A program made the translations under genes and the position numbers. Positions 7,775 to 16,263 of a stretch of 64,000 nucleotides of DNA are shown here, piece after piece (position 1 is the first letter of the stretch; every line of letters begins with the position of its first letter). The stretch is from CBDIHP01 sp965279195 (GTDB lineage Bacteria > Planctomycetota > Planctomycetia > Isosphaerales > Isosphaeraceae), in contig CBDIHP010000048.1 of the NCBI GenBank assembly GCA_965279195.1, positions 372,001 through 436,000 on the forward strand, in the 5' to 3' direction. The notes under the pieces are model-generated. The model was not told where the DNA came from. It did not search any database and saw only the letters and a program-made list of their open reading frames with translations.

Positions 7775-8788
7775 GTGATCGTTGTGATGAAGCCCGACGC
7801 GACGCCCGAGCAAGTGGAACACATGGTCTCGCACATCCGCGAGCTGGGGCTGTCGCCCCAGATCCTCGTCGGGACCCAGCGCACCGTGATCGCCGCCATC
7901 GGCGAGGAGCGACCCGGCATGGTCGAGACGTTGGAGCCCGGCATGGGGGTCGAGAAGGTCCTGCCGATCATGGCGCCCTACAAGCGGGCGTCGAAGGAAC
8001 TCAAGAGCGAGCGAACGGTCGTCAAGGCGCTCGACCTGGAGATCGGCGGCAACAAGATCGCCGCGATCGCCGGCCCGTGCTCGGTCGAGAGCGAGGCCCA
8101 GATCCTCTCCATCGCGAAGGTGCTGAAGGCCATGGGCGCCACCGGCCTGCGGGGCGGGGCGTTCAAGCCGAGGACCAGCCCGTACAGCTTCCAGGGGCAC
8201 AAGGAAGACGGCCTCAAGATGCTCGCCACCGCCCGCGACGCCACCGGCCTGGCGATCGTCACGGAGGTCATGGCCCCCGAGCATGTCCCGATGGTCGCCC
8301 GCTATGCCGACGTCCTCCAGATCGGCGCGCGGAACATGCAGAATTATCAGCTCCTCCAGGCCGTCGGCGACTCCGGCAAGCCCGCCCTCCTCAAACGCGG
8401 CATGAGCGCGACGATCGACGAATTCCTGCTCGCCGCCGAGTACATCCTCGACCGGGGCAATCCCAACGTCGTCCTCTGCGAGCGGGGCATCCGCACGTAT
8501 GAGGAGCACACCCGGTTCACCCTGCCGCTGTCGACCGTCCCCTACCTCCACGACAAGTCGCACCTGCCCGTCGTGGTCGACCCCTCGCACGGCACGGGCA
8601 AGGCGAAGCTGGTCCTCCCGATGTCCAAGGCCAGCGTGGCCTGCGGCGCCGACGGCCTGATCATCGAGGTCCACGAGGACCCCGAGCACGCCATGAGCGA
8701 CGGCTCGCAGACCATCACCCCCGCGATGTTCCAGCAGCTCATGAACGAATGCCGGCGCGTCGCCGAGGCCGTCGACCGCACGATGTGA
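7775..8788 (+). CDS. aroF: 3-deoxy-7-phosphoheptulonate (DAHP) synthase, AroA-I-beta type
   Basis: 337 residues, GTG start with GGAGG 10 nt upstream. Residues about 1-65 form the small ferredoxin-like regulatory domain typical of this subclass. The catalytic TIM barrel follows, with AGPCSVES, FKPRTSPYSFQG, the ARNMQN segment, CERGIRT and VVDPSHGTG. The enzyme condenses phosphoenolpyruvate and erythrose 4-phosphate, the first step of the shikimate pathway to Phe, Tyr and Trp. The N-terminal domain is the usual site of allosteric feedback by Tyr or Phe. Expression is very probably also controlled by the Trp/Phe/Tyr-rich leader immediately upstream. It is followed by a family B palindromic repeat rather than another aro gene. 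Confidence 0.95.
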   Translation: MIVVMKPDATPEQVEHMVSHIRELGLSPQILVGTQRTVIAAIGEERPGMVETLEPGMGVEKVLPIMAPYKRASKELKSERTVVKALDLEIGGNKIAAIAGPCSVESEAQILSIAKVLKAMGATGLRGGAFKPRTSPYSFQGHKEDGLKMLATARDATGLAIVTEVMAPEHVPMVARYADVLQIGARNMQNYQLLQAVGDSGKPALLKRGMSATIDEFLLAAEYILDRGNPNVVLCERGIRTYEEHTRFTLPLSTVPYLHDKSHLPVVVDPSHGTGKAKLVLPMSKASVACGADGLIIEVHEDPEHAMSDGSQTITPAMFQQLMNECRRVAEAVDRTM

Positions 8789-8817
8789 GGCGGGTCCGCA
8801 ACGATCGCGTGGAGGAA

Positions 8818-9003
8818 TGCGCTGGGCGCGGGTCTCCGGACCCCGCCCGGGCCGTGGCCGCGCCGTACTGCAGGAACAGGTCTCCAGACCCGGAAATCCA
8901 GGCCCCCGCCCAGGGGCCGTACGAACGGGGGTCGGGAGACCCCGGTCCTGTGGTGCGGCTTCTCAGGGCAGGGGCGGGGTCCGGAGATCCGCGCCCAGCG
9001 CGG
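8818..9003. repeat. Family B palindromic element, copy 1 (about 185 bp)
   Basis: Outer inverted repeat GCGCTGGGCGCGGGTCTCCG against its complement near 8975-9002, with internal copies of the hairpin GGTCTCC(A/G)GACC. It occupies most of the 328-bp gap between aroF and the molybdoenzyme gene; no other signal is evident there. Confidence 0.75.
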
Positions 9004-9116
9004 CATGGCCGGGGCCCCGTCGCATCGGAGAATGGCGTCGGTTGTCCCGGGACGGCCGACCTGTGGTAGATTACAAGGTCGAGGGAACCCACGCCCCGCC
9101 CGAGATCGACCACGCC

Positions 9117-10304
9117 ATGACCCCACCTCGCCTCTCCCGCGGCGACTACCCGCGCGTCTCGCGCCGAGACATCCTCCGCACGGCGGCGGCGGCGACGCTC
9201 GCGGCCGGCCTCCCCGGCCTCCGGATCTCATCGGCCCTGGCGGATGCACCGAAGGAGCCGGAGCTCATCGTCCGGTCTCTACGGCCGCTCGACCTGGAGA
9301 CGCCGGTCGAGGTCTTCGACCGGTACCTCACGCCCAACCGCCTGTTCTTCATCCGCAGCCACTTCGGTGCGCCGGCGGTGGACCTCGTTGCGCCCTGGTC
9401 GTTGAAGATCGAGGGGCTGGTGAAGACGCCCCTGGAGATCCCCGTCGCCGAGATCGGGCAGGGGGCCAAGCTGACCGCCGTGCTCCAGTGCGCGGGCAAC
9501 GGCCGGGCCCTCTATCAGCCGATCATCCCCGGCGTCGGCTGGGAGAAGGGCGCGGTCGGAAACGCGACCTGGGAGGGCGTCCGGCTGGCCGACCTGCTGA
9601 AGAAGGCCGGCGTCGGCGAGGGGTCCGCCCACATCCACATCGTCGGGGCCGACGGGCCGCCGTCGCCGAAGACCCCGGCCTACCTCCGAAGCATCCCCAT
9701 CGCCCAGGCGATGGACCCGAACACCATCCTCGCGACCCGGATGAACGGCGAGCCCCTGCCGGCGCAGCACGGCGGCCCCTTGCGGCTGATCGTCGCCGGC
9801 TGGACCGGCAACCACTGGATCAAGTGGATCCGCGCGATCGTCGTGTCGAAGGAGGAGGCCCCGGGCTTCTACCAGCGGACCGGCTACAAGATGCCCATCG
9901 ACCCATCCAAGGGCAAGCCGGGCGTCGACCTCAAGCCCGACGAGCTGAAGCCGGTCACCGAGTTGAATGTGAAGTCGTTGATCGCATCCCCGTCGGTGTC
10001 TGCCGAGGTGCCGAAGGGCAAGGTCGCGATCAAGGGCGTCGCGTGGACCGGGCCTGGCAGGACCGTCGCCAAGGTCGAGGTCGGCGTCGGCGAGGCCTGG
10101 AGGGTCGCGACGCTGATCGACGACCCGGTCGAGAACGCCTGGCGTCGGTTCGAGATCGAGTGGGACCTGCCGACCGCCGGGCCCGTCGAGATCCGCGCGA
10201 AGGCGACCGACTCGGCGGGCCAGGCCCAGCCCGAGGTCTCGCCCTGGAACAAGAGCGGCTATCTCTGGAACGGCATCGACCGCGTGGCCATCAAGGTGAT
10301 CTGA
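9117..10304 (+). CDS. Sulfite-oxidase-like molybdopterin oxidoreductase, Tat-exported
   Basis: 395 residues. The N-terminus carries a twin-arginine signal (SRRDILRTAAAATLAAGLPG). The oxidoreductase molybdopterin-binding domain spans roughly residues 70-260 and includes LQCAGNGRA, whose Cys would ligate molybdenum, and HGGPLRLIVAGWTGNHWIKW. A C-terminal Ig-like Mo-cofactor dimerisation domain follows (about 290-395). The family oxidises sulfite to sulfate in the periplasm. The next gene, one base downstream, encodes a c-type cytochrome, the arrangement of SorA-SorB sulfite dehydrogenases. ATG 9117 was chosen for the Tat signal; the frame extends 300 bp upstream through repeat DNA. Substrate is inferred from family, not shown. 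Confidence 0.88.
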   Translation: MTPPRLSRGDYPRVSRRDILRTAAAATLAAGLPGLRISSALADAPKEPELIVRSLRPLDLETPVEVFDRYLTPNRLFFIRSHFGAPAVDLVAPWSLKIEGLVKTPLEIPVAEIGQGAKLTAVLQCAGNGRALYQPIIPGVGWEKGAVGNATWEGVRLADLLKKAGVGEGSAHIHIVGADGPPSPKTPAYLRSIPIAQAMDPNTILATRMNGEPLPAQHGGPLRLIVAGWTGNHWIKWIRAIVVSKEEAPGFYQRTGYKMPIDPSKGKPGVDLKPDELKPVTELNVKSLIASPSVSAEVPKGKVAIKGVAWTGPGRTVAKVEVGVGEAWRVATLIDDPVENAWRRFEIEWDLPTAGPVEIRAKATDSAGQAQPEVSPWNKSGYLWNGIDRVAIKVI

Positions 10305-10305
10305 C

Positions 10306-10926
10306 ATGAAATCCTTCGCGATCGGCCTCGCGGGCCTGGTCCTCGGCACCCTCGCCGTCCAGGGCGACTCGCCCCGGCAGGATCCCGACCAGGCGGAATC
10401 CGTGGCGATCGTCCAGCGCTCGCTGGCCGAGAACTGCCTGATGTGCCACTCCGAGGACATGATCAACCGCCAGCGGCTGACCCCCAAGCAGTGGGCCTCC
10501 GAGGTCGAGAAGATGGTCGGCTGGGGCTCCCCCTTGCCCAAGGAGCAGGCCCCCGCGCTGGTCGAGTACCTCGCCAAAACCTATCCCGCCACCTCCACCC
10601 CGGCGGCGCGTCAGACCATCAAGGCCGACGACGCCCTGGCCATCGATCGGCCCATCCTCAAGTCGAAGTTGATCGACCCGGACAAGGCCGCCCTCGATCG
10701 CGGCTCCCGGAGCTTCAGGCAGTTCTGCGCCAACTGCCACGGCCCCGAAGCCCGGGGCGGCGACCTCGGCACCAACCTCGTCGAGAAGCCGATTCTGCTC
10801 CGCGACGACCACTACCACGCCATCATCCGCAACGGCCTGCGCCGGATGCCCGGGTTCCAGGCCGTCCTCAAGCCCGAACAGGAGTCCGAACTGCTGGCGT
10901 GGTTGCGGGCGCAGAGGGGGAAGTAG
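10306..10926 (+). CDS. Dihaem c-type cytochrome, probable electron acceptor of the upstream molybdoenzyme
   Basis: 206 residues with a signal peptide (about 1-20) and two haem c sites, CLMCH near residue 45 and CANCH near residue 145. The second lies in a standard cytochrome c domain (FRQFCANCHGPEARGGD, later RRMPGF with the axial Met). The start codon lies one base after the stop of the sulfite-oxidase-like gene, so the two are almost certainly one transcript and translationally coupled. The likely role is to carry electrons from sulfite oxidation to the respiratory chain. Its two haems differ from the monohaem SorB of Starkeya, so the exact complex is uncertain. Confidence 0.85.
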   Translation: MKSFAIGLAGLVLGTLAVQGDSPRQDPDQAESVAIVQRSLAENCLMCHSEDMINRQRLTPKQWASEVEKMVGWGSPLPKEQAPALVEYLAKTYPATSTPAARQTIKADDALAIDRPILKSKLIDPDKAALDRGSRSFRQFCANCHGPEARGGDLGTNLVEKPILLRDDHYHAIIRNGLRRMPGFQAVLKPEQESELLAWLRAQRGK

Positions 10927-10937
10927 GCACGGTCTCC

Positions 10938-10957
10938 CCGCCCTTCCAGGGCGGAAA
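10938..10957. terminator. Weak hairpin between convergent genes
   Basis: Stem CCGCCCT / AGGGCGG (10938-10944 and 10948-10954), a three-base loop, then AAATTCC. It lies between the convergent cytochrome and ppk1 genes. The lack of a T run makes it a weak candidate. Confidence 0.35.
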
Positions 10958-10972
10958 TTCCGGTGATCGCCC

Positions 10973-13207
10973 TCACCCCTCCGGCGACAGCCGCACGAGG
11001 CTGGCGTTGCCGGGGCTGGTGCGGCCGGCGTGGATGGCGTCGCTGGCGTAGAGCTCGCGCGCCATGTTCTGGAACTCGACCTGGCAGCGGATCGAGGGCT
11101 CGCCGGGCTGCGGCGGGGCGACGCGCTTGTAGGTGCCGTCGGGCTGGAGGACACGGGCCTTGACGTTGTCCAGCAGGCCGACGCTCAGGATGCCGTCCAC
11201 GATCCGGTTCTGGAGCCTCGGGTCCTCGATCGGGCACATGATCTCGACCCGGCGCCGGAAGTTCCGGGGCATCCAGTCGGCCGAGGCCAGGAACACCTCG
11301 GGCTGGTCGCCGTTCTGGAAATACGTGATCCGCGAGTGCTCCAGATATTTATCGACGATGCTGATCACCCGGATGTTGTCCGAGATGCCGGGGATCCCCG
11401 GCCGGAGGCAGCAGATGCCCCGGACGATCAGGTCGATCTTCACGCCGGCCTGGGAGGCCGCGCAGAGGGCGCTGATGGCGTTCGGGTCGACCAGGGCGTT
11501 CATCTTGGCGATGATCCGCGCGGGCCGGCCGGCCTCGGCGTGCTGGCGCTCGCGGTCGATGAGGGCGATGAGCCGGTCGGCCAGATGCATCGGGGCGATG
11601 GTCAGCTTCTTCCAGCCGTGACCCTGGGAGTACCCGGTCAGCAGGTTGAACAGGGCGCTGGCGTCCTCGCCGAACTCGGGGCGGCAGGTGAAGTAGCTCA
11701 GGTCGGTGTAGAACCGGGCCGTGGTCGGGTTGTAGTTGCCCGTGCCGATGTGGACATACCGGCGGAGGCCGTCGTGCTCGCGTCGGACGACGAGCGCGGC
11801 CTTGCAGTGGGTCTTGAGCCCGACCATGCCATAGACGACGTGCACGCCCGCCTTCTGGAGCGCGCGGGCCTTGACGATGTTGTTCTCCTCGTCGAGCCGG
11901 GCCTGGAGCTCGACCATCGCCGTGACCTGCTTGCCGTTCTCGGCCGCCCGGGCCAGGGCGTTGATGATCGGGTTGTCGTCGGCGGTGCGGTAGAGGGTCT
12001 GCTTGATCGCCAGGACGTTCGGGTCGTCGGCCGCCTGCTCGATGAACTGGATGACCGCGCCGAAGGATTCGTAGGGGTGGTGGACCAGGATGTCCTGCTC
12101 GCGGATGGCCGACCAGACGCTCGCCCGGTTGGCGAACTGCGAGGGCAGCTGGGGCTCGTAGGGGGCCTCCTTGAGTTCGCGGAAGCCTTCGAGCCGGCAG
12201 AGGGCGGTCAGGGCGGTGAGGTCGATCGGGCCGCGGACCTTGTAGACGTCCCGCTCGTCCAGGTCGAGGGCGGAGGTCGACTGGAGCTGCGCGAGGAACT
12301 CGTCGTCGACCCGGTCGGCGATCTCCAGGCGGACGGCGGCCCCCCACTTCCGCATCCTCAGGTTCTCCTGGACCGTGGAGAGCAGGCTGCTCTTGACCTC
12401 GGTCTCCTGGATCGTGAGGTCGCTGTTGCGGGTCACGCGGAACGGCACCCGCGCGGCCACCTTGAAGCCGCCAAAGAGGGCGTCGAGCCTCGGGCCGATC
12501 ACCTTCTCCAGCAGGATGAACCGTCGCTTGTTGTCCCCGGCGTCCGGCAGGGGGACGAGGCGGTTGAGGACCGACGGCACCTGGAGGACGGCGTAGAGCT
12601 GCCGGGGCGGGTCCTGGCCGACGGTCTCGATCCGCAAGATGAGGTTGAGGCTCTTGTTGTGCAGGTGCGGGAACGGGTGCGCCGGGTCGATCGCCAGGGG
12701 GGTCAGGACGGGGTAGACCTGGTTATTGAAGTACTGGTCGAGGTAGGCGACCTGCTCGGCGGTCAGGTCTTCGTGCTCGCAGAGGAGGATCCCATGCCGG
12801 GCGAGCTGGGGGCGGACCTCGCCGTGCCAGGCCTCGTACTGGCGGTTGACGAAGTCGTGGGCGCGGCGGCTGAGTTCGGTGAGCTGCGCCAGGGGGCCCA
12901 TGCCGTCGGGGGGCAGGTCCTGGGGCTCGAGGTTGTCGTAGAGCTGGGCCTGGAGCCCGGCCACGCGGACCTCGAAGAACTCGTCCAGGTTCGAGCTGGT
13001 GATCGCCAGGAACCGGAGCCGTTCCAGCAGGGGGACCGAGGGGTCGCGGGCTTCTTCGAGGACCCGCTCGTCGAACTCCAGCCAGCTCAGCTCGCGGTTG
13101 ATGAAGATGCTGGGGTCGACCGCGCAGGAAGGCTTCCGGGCCGTGCTCGGCATCGGGAGGACGGGGACATGGCCGTGGCCATTTCCGTTGGACTTCGCAT
13201 TACCCAT
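10973..13207 (-). CDS. ppk1: Polyphosphate kinase 1
   Basis: 744 residues, close to the usual 690-740 of PPK1. Order: N-domain (INRELSWLEFDERVLEEA), head domain (middle HPYESF segment), then C1 and C2 domains of phospholipase-D type. The autophosphorylated histidine is expected in GLKTHCKAALVVRR; the next conserved block is YVHIGTGNYNPTTARFY, and the second conserved histidine is in IVDKYLEHSRITYFQNG. The enzyme reversibly makes polyphosphate from ATP. Start 13207 (MGNAKSN) has GGAGG 11 nt upstream; an in-frame ATG at 13237 also exists. The first 30 residues are a nonconserved tail. The gene is convergent with the cytochrome gene. Confidence 0.96.
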   Translation of the reverse strand: MGNAKSNGNGHGHVPVLPMPSTARKPSCAVDPSIFINRELSWLEFDERVLEEARDPSVPLLERLRFLAITSSNLDEFFEVRVAGLQAQLYDNLEPQDLPPDGMGPLAQLTELSRRAHDFVNRQYEAWHGEVRPQLARHGILLCEHEDLTAEQVAYLDQYFNNQVYPVLTPLAIDPAHPFPHLHNKSLNLILRIETVGQDPPRQLYAVLQVPSVLNRLVPLPDAGDNKRRFILLEKVIGPRLDALFGGFKVAARVPFRVTRNSDLTIQETEVKSSLLSTVQENLRMRKWGAAVRLEIADRVDDEFLAQLQSTSALDLDERDVYKVRGPIDLTALTALCRLEGFRELKEAPYEPQLPSQFANRASVWSAIREQDILVHHPYESFGAVIQFIEQAADDPNVLAIKQTLYRTADDNPIINALARAAENGKQVTAMVELQARLDEENNIVKARALQKAGVHVVYGMVGLKTHCKAALVVRREHDGLRRYVHIGTGNYNPTTARFYTDLSYFTCRPEFGEDASALFNLLTGYSQGHGWKKLTIAPMHLADRLIALIDRERQHAEAGRPARIIAKMNALVDPNAISALCAASQAGVKIDLIVRGICCLRPGIPGISDNIRVISIVDKYLEHSRITYFQNGDQPEVFLASADWMPRNFRRRVEIMCPIEDPRLQNRIVDGILSVGLLDNVKARVLQPDGTYKRVAPPQPGEPSIRCQVEFQNMARELYASDAIHAGRTSPGNASLVRLSPEG

Positions 13208-13364
13208 GATCCACCGCGCCTCCAGAATCCAGGCCATCCCGACCGCGCGGCGTAGTCGTGTCGGACGGAAGGCGTTCGCCGGTCAGTCAGTCAATCTCGA
13301 TGGTGCCCGTCAAATCCTGCCAGATCCCTCGGAACTCGCATGCCAGCGGTTCGTGCCGACCTGC

Positions 13365-13500
13365 TTGGGGCCAGTTCGGGTGCCACTGGCTTTGCCAGTG
13401 CCGGGGGTAAACCGCGGCCTCGGGGCAGACCTCGGGCGGTTCCCGCGGGCCTTCCTTCATGTCGCACTGGCATCGCCAGTGGCTCACGAACCAGCCCCAA
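13365..13500. repeat. Family F palindromic element (136 bp)
   Basis: Outer arms TTGGGGCCAGTTCG and CGAACCAGCCCCAA are inverted repeats. Inside are two hairpins, CACTGGCTTTGCCAGTG (13384-13400) and CACTGGCATCGCCAGTG (13465-13481). It lies in the 338-bp gap between ppk1 and nfo; the rest of the gap shows nothing recognisable. Confidence 0.75.
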
Positions 13501-13545
13501 ACGGTGAGGTGGTCTACCCCGACGGCAGGCTGCTTCCTGCTCGAT

Positions 13546-14436
13546 TCATGCCGATTTTCTGGTCTTCTTCCTGGGTGTCCCTTCGATCAGCCCGCGCAGG
13601 GTGCGGAGGTTGATGGCGTCGAGGTCCTCACCGTCCTCGGTCCCCTTGGGGGTCTCGAGGATCATCCGGGCGTCCTGGAATCTGGGGTCGTTGACGAGGA
13701 AGCGGAAGGGTTCGAGGCCGAGCTTGCCCTTGCCGATTCCGGCGTGGCGGTCGACGCGGCTGCCCAGATCCTTGACGCTGTCGTTGAGGTGCCAGACCCG
13801 GACGAGGTGGAGCCCGACGGCCGATTCGAGGGCCCGAATCGTCTCATCGTACTCCGGTTTGGTGCCCAAGGAATACCCCGCCGCGAAAATGTGGCAGGTA
13901 TCCACGCACACGCCGAGCCGCTCGGGCTCCTTGACCCGATCGAGGATCGCCCGCAGGTGCTCGAACCGATGCCCCAGGCACGAGCCCTGGCCGGCGGTGG
14001 TCTCCAGGTCGATCGTGACCGTCGCCCCCCGGGTCCGGTCGTGGATGATGTCCAGCCCCTCGGCGATCCGCCGGAGGCCCGCCTCCTCGCCTGCGCCGGT
14101 GTGGGCACCCGGGTGCGCGACGAGGTCGTAGACGCCGAGGGCCTGGGCCCTCTCGACCTCCACGACCATGGCGTCGATCGACTTGTTCCAGAGTTCGTCA
14201 TCGGGACTGGCGAGATTGATCAGGTAAGAATTGTGGGCCACGGGGTCGGCGACGCCGGTAGCGATCAGGGCGTCCCGGAAGGCCCTGATGTGTGTGTCGG
14301 TCAGGGCGGCGGCGCGCCACTGATTGTTGTTCTTCGTGAAGAGTTGGACGCCCTCGAAACCGACGGAACTCGCGGCGTGGACCGCCTTTTCGTAGCCCCC
14401 CGCGATCGACATGTGCGAACCGAATCGGATCGGCAT
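13546..14436 (-). CDS. nfo: Endonuclease IV (AP endonuclease, Nfo family)
   Basis: 296 residues, a single TIM-barrel with three-zinc-site signatures: FGSHMSIAGG at the start, VAHNSYLINLASPD, VAHPGAHTGAGEEAG, DLETTAGQGSCLGHRFE, CVDTCHIFAAGYSL, WHLNDSVKDLGSRVDRHAGIG, and ETPKGTEDG near the end. The enzyme nicks DNA 5' to abasic sites and removes 3' blocking groups in base excision repair. Start 14436 (MPIRFGSHM) is where conservation begins; an upstream ATG at 14457 would add seven residues. Confidence 0.95.
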   Translation of the reverse strand: MPIRFGSHMSIAGGYEKAVHAASSVGFEGVQLFTKNNNQWRAAALTDTHIRAFRDALIATGVADPVAHNSYLINLASPDDELWNKSIDAMVVEVERAQALGVYDLVAHPGAHTGAGEEAGLRRIAEGLDIIHDRTRGATVTIDLETTAGQGSCLGHRFEHLRAILDRVKEPERLGVCVDTCHIFAAGYSLGTKPEYDETIRALESAVGLHLVRVWHLNDSVKDLGSRVDRHAGIGKGKLGLEPFRFLVNDPRFQDARMILETPKGTEDGEDLDAINLRTLRGLIEGTPRKKTRKSA

Positions 14437-14627
14437 GGTCCGGCGAACCTCGGTCAAGACGGGCCGGTCCTCCGGCCGAAACTGTCAGCACGCGGACCCG
14501 AATGAACTTGGGGTTGACATCGACGGCAACATCGCTGTCAGCGCCTTGCTATGCCCGTCCGCACCGTCTTAGAATCGAAGATCGTCCATCCCACCCGACA
14601 GCAAACCGCGAGGCCGAGGCCCGAGCC

Positions 14628-15164
14628 ATGAGCTACCTCATCTGGGGAGTCCTGCTTCCCGGCTGCTTCCTGGCGGCCTGGTGGGTGATCCGGCGCCCGG
14701 TGCGTCTGCTGATCGAGGAGATGCACGTCGACCACGCGCGGACCCTCTTCAAGCAGCAGCGCGAGTGGCTGGAAGCCCGGTTCCTGGGCGCCCTGGGGCG
14801 TTCCAACCCGGCCGAGCGGCTCCGCTGGGAGGACGCCCGCTGGCACGACGACATCCACTGGGCCCGCGACCGCAAGAGCCGGGGGCTCCTGGCCCTGGTC
14901 GGCGTCCACTTCGACGTCACGGCCGAGCCTTCGGCCTTCGACGACGACCACGCGATGTTCGAGACGGGAACGGACCTGCTCTTCGAAGAGGACCTGCCCG
15001 CCCCGGCGCCGGTCGTCGCCCGCCAGCATGCCACGGCCCTGTTCGAGTTCCGCAAGGGGCGCTGGGTGGCCGACGGCAAGCGGCTCGACGACACCCGGCC
15101 GGACGAGGCCTTCCTCCGCAATCAGCGGTTCGAGCCGGTCGCCCCGCCCGCCCCCCGCTACTGA
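14628..15164 (+). CDS. Hypothetical single-span membrane protein
   Basis: 178 residues. One transmembrane segment (about residues 3-20, YLIWGVLLPGCFLAAWWVI) is followed by basic residues (RRPVR), so the long C-terminal part should be cytoplasmic. The soluble domain is charged and Trp-rich early (RLRWEDARWHDDIHWARDRKSRG) and includes an alternating beta-like stretch (FDVTAEPSAFDDD). I recognise no domain. No strong Shine-Dalgarno is seen before ATG 14628; the longer frame from 14502 lacks protein-like sequence before the membrane segment. Confidence 0.65.
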   Translation: MSYLIWGVLLPGCFLAAWWVIRRPVRLLIEEMHVDHARTLFKQQREWLEARFLGALGRSNPAERLRWEDARWHDDIHWARDRKSRGLLALVGVHFDVTAEPSAFDDDHAMFETGTDLLFEEDLPAPAPVVARQHATALFEFRKGRWVADGKRLDDTRPDEAFLRNQRFEPVAPPAPRY

Positions 15165-15431
15165 ACGGCCGGGGTCGGCGGGAACGAGTCTGTTAAGGGC
15201 CGGGGGCGCACCCCGGGATGGACTCAACCCGGGACCGGATAGAAGCATCGGTCAGGCCTTGATTCCTGGGCGAGTTCTGGTAACTCTGTATCGTACCGCC
15301 TTGCTCGGGATGTTCGGTTCGTGCACCACGGCAACGCCCCCCGAGAGGCTGGCTCGTCGGGACCGGCGAGATCCCACGCGTCCCCTCACCGCGACGCCAC
15401 GCGGTTCCGATTCAGGACAGGAGTCTGCCCG

Positions 15432-15791
15432 ATGTCGCAAGCCCCTCGCCGTCACCTCCGCCTCGAGAACGTTGACGGGGTCACGGTCGTCAGCTTCGTT
15501 GACACGAAGATCGTGACGGAGGAGAACATCCAGGAGGTGGGCGACCAGCTCTACAGCCTGGTGGAAGACGAAGGCCACAAGCAGCTTCTGCTGAACTTCG
15601 GCAACGTCCAGTACCTGTCCTCCGCCGCCCTCGGCAAGCTCATCAACCTCAAGAAGAAGGTGGGCGCCGTCAAGGGCAAGCTCAAGCTCTGCTGCATCCA
15701 CCCCGAACTGCTCGAGGTCTTCCGGATCACCCGCCTCGACCAGGTCTTCGAGATCTACGGCGAGGAGCAGCAGGCCCTCGACAAGTTCTGA
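15432..15791 (+). CDS. STAS-domain anti-sigma-factor antagonist
   Basis: 119 residues forming one STAS domain: beta strands around VTVVSFVDTKI, then LLLNFGNVQYLSSAALGKLI, in which the Ser pair after NVQYL is the site phosphorylated by anti-sigma kinases in SpoIIAA/RsbV homologues. In that role it releases a sigma factor by binding its anti-sigma factor. No anti-sigma kinase or phosphatase lies next to it, so the partner is unknown. GGAG 8 nt upstream of ATG 15432 supports the start; the longer upstream frame is not conserved. Confidence 0.88.
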   Translation: MSQAPRRHLRLENVDGVTVVSFVDTKIVTEENIQEVGDQLYSLVEDEGHKQLLLNFGNVQYLSSAALGKLINLKKKVGAVKGKLKLCCIHPELLEVFRITRLDQVFEIYGEEQQALDKF

Positions 15792-15911
15792 TCCCGGCCT
15801 CGAAGCCGGCACCAATCGAAACGCCAATCGGATGGAAAGGGCCTTACGCCTTCGCCATCCGATCGTCGCTGCGCCGCACCTGAAAGTGATCGCCCGGCCG
15901 CCTCGTGCCCC

Positions 15912-15985
15912 GGCGCTGGGCGAGGGTCTCCAGACCCCGCCCCAACGAGATCGAAGGGGACCGCCCTCCCCGGTCTCCAGTCCGG
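15912..15985. repeat. Family B palindromic element, partial copy
   Basis: GGCGCTGGGCGAGGGTCTCCAGACCCCGCCCC matches the left half of the copies at 8818 and 40230 (compare positions 15912-15943), and GGTCTCCAGTCCGG follows at about 15971. The 472-bp gap before mutS also holds two ordinary hairpins after the STAS gene (CCGGCCTCGAAGCCGG at about 15794; CGGATGG/CCATCCG at about 15829) and nothing else that I can name. Confidence 0.6.
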
Positions 15986-16263
15986 TCGACGTCAACAACG
16001 GCCTCCCAAGCGATCGCGCCGGGCGCGATCTCCTGATCCCGCCCCACCATCCGCCGAAGGAAGCCGCCTAACCGGATCTCCCGATCCGTCGACGGGCACA
16101 TCTTACCCCGGGCGCTATTGTCGGCGGGGCGACAGACCCGATTTCCTGGCATACGGCCTCGAAGGTGGGGCGGCATCGGGAGATGCTCGCCCAGCGCCTT
16201 TGGGTACCCTTCCTCGATCCTCCCGGAAGATGTCCATCTTCCATAGACCCGGCGAGTGTGGGC

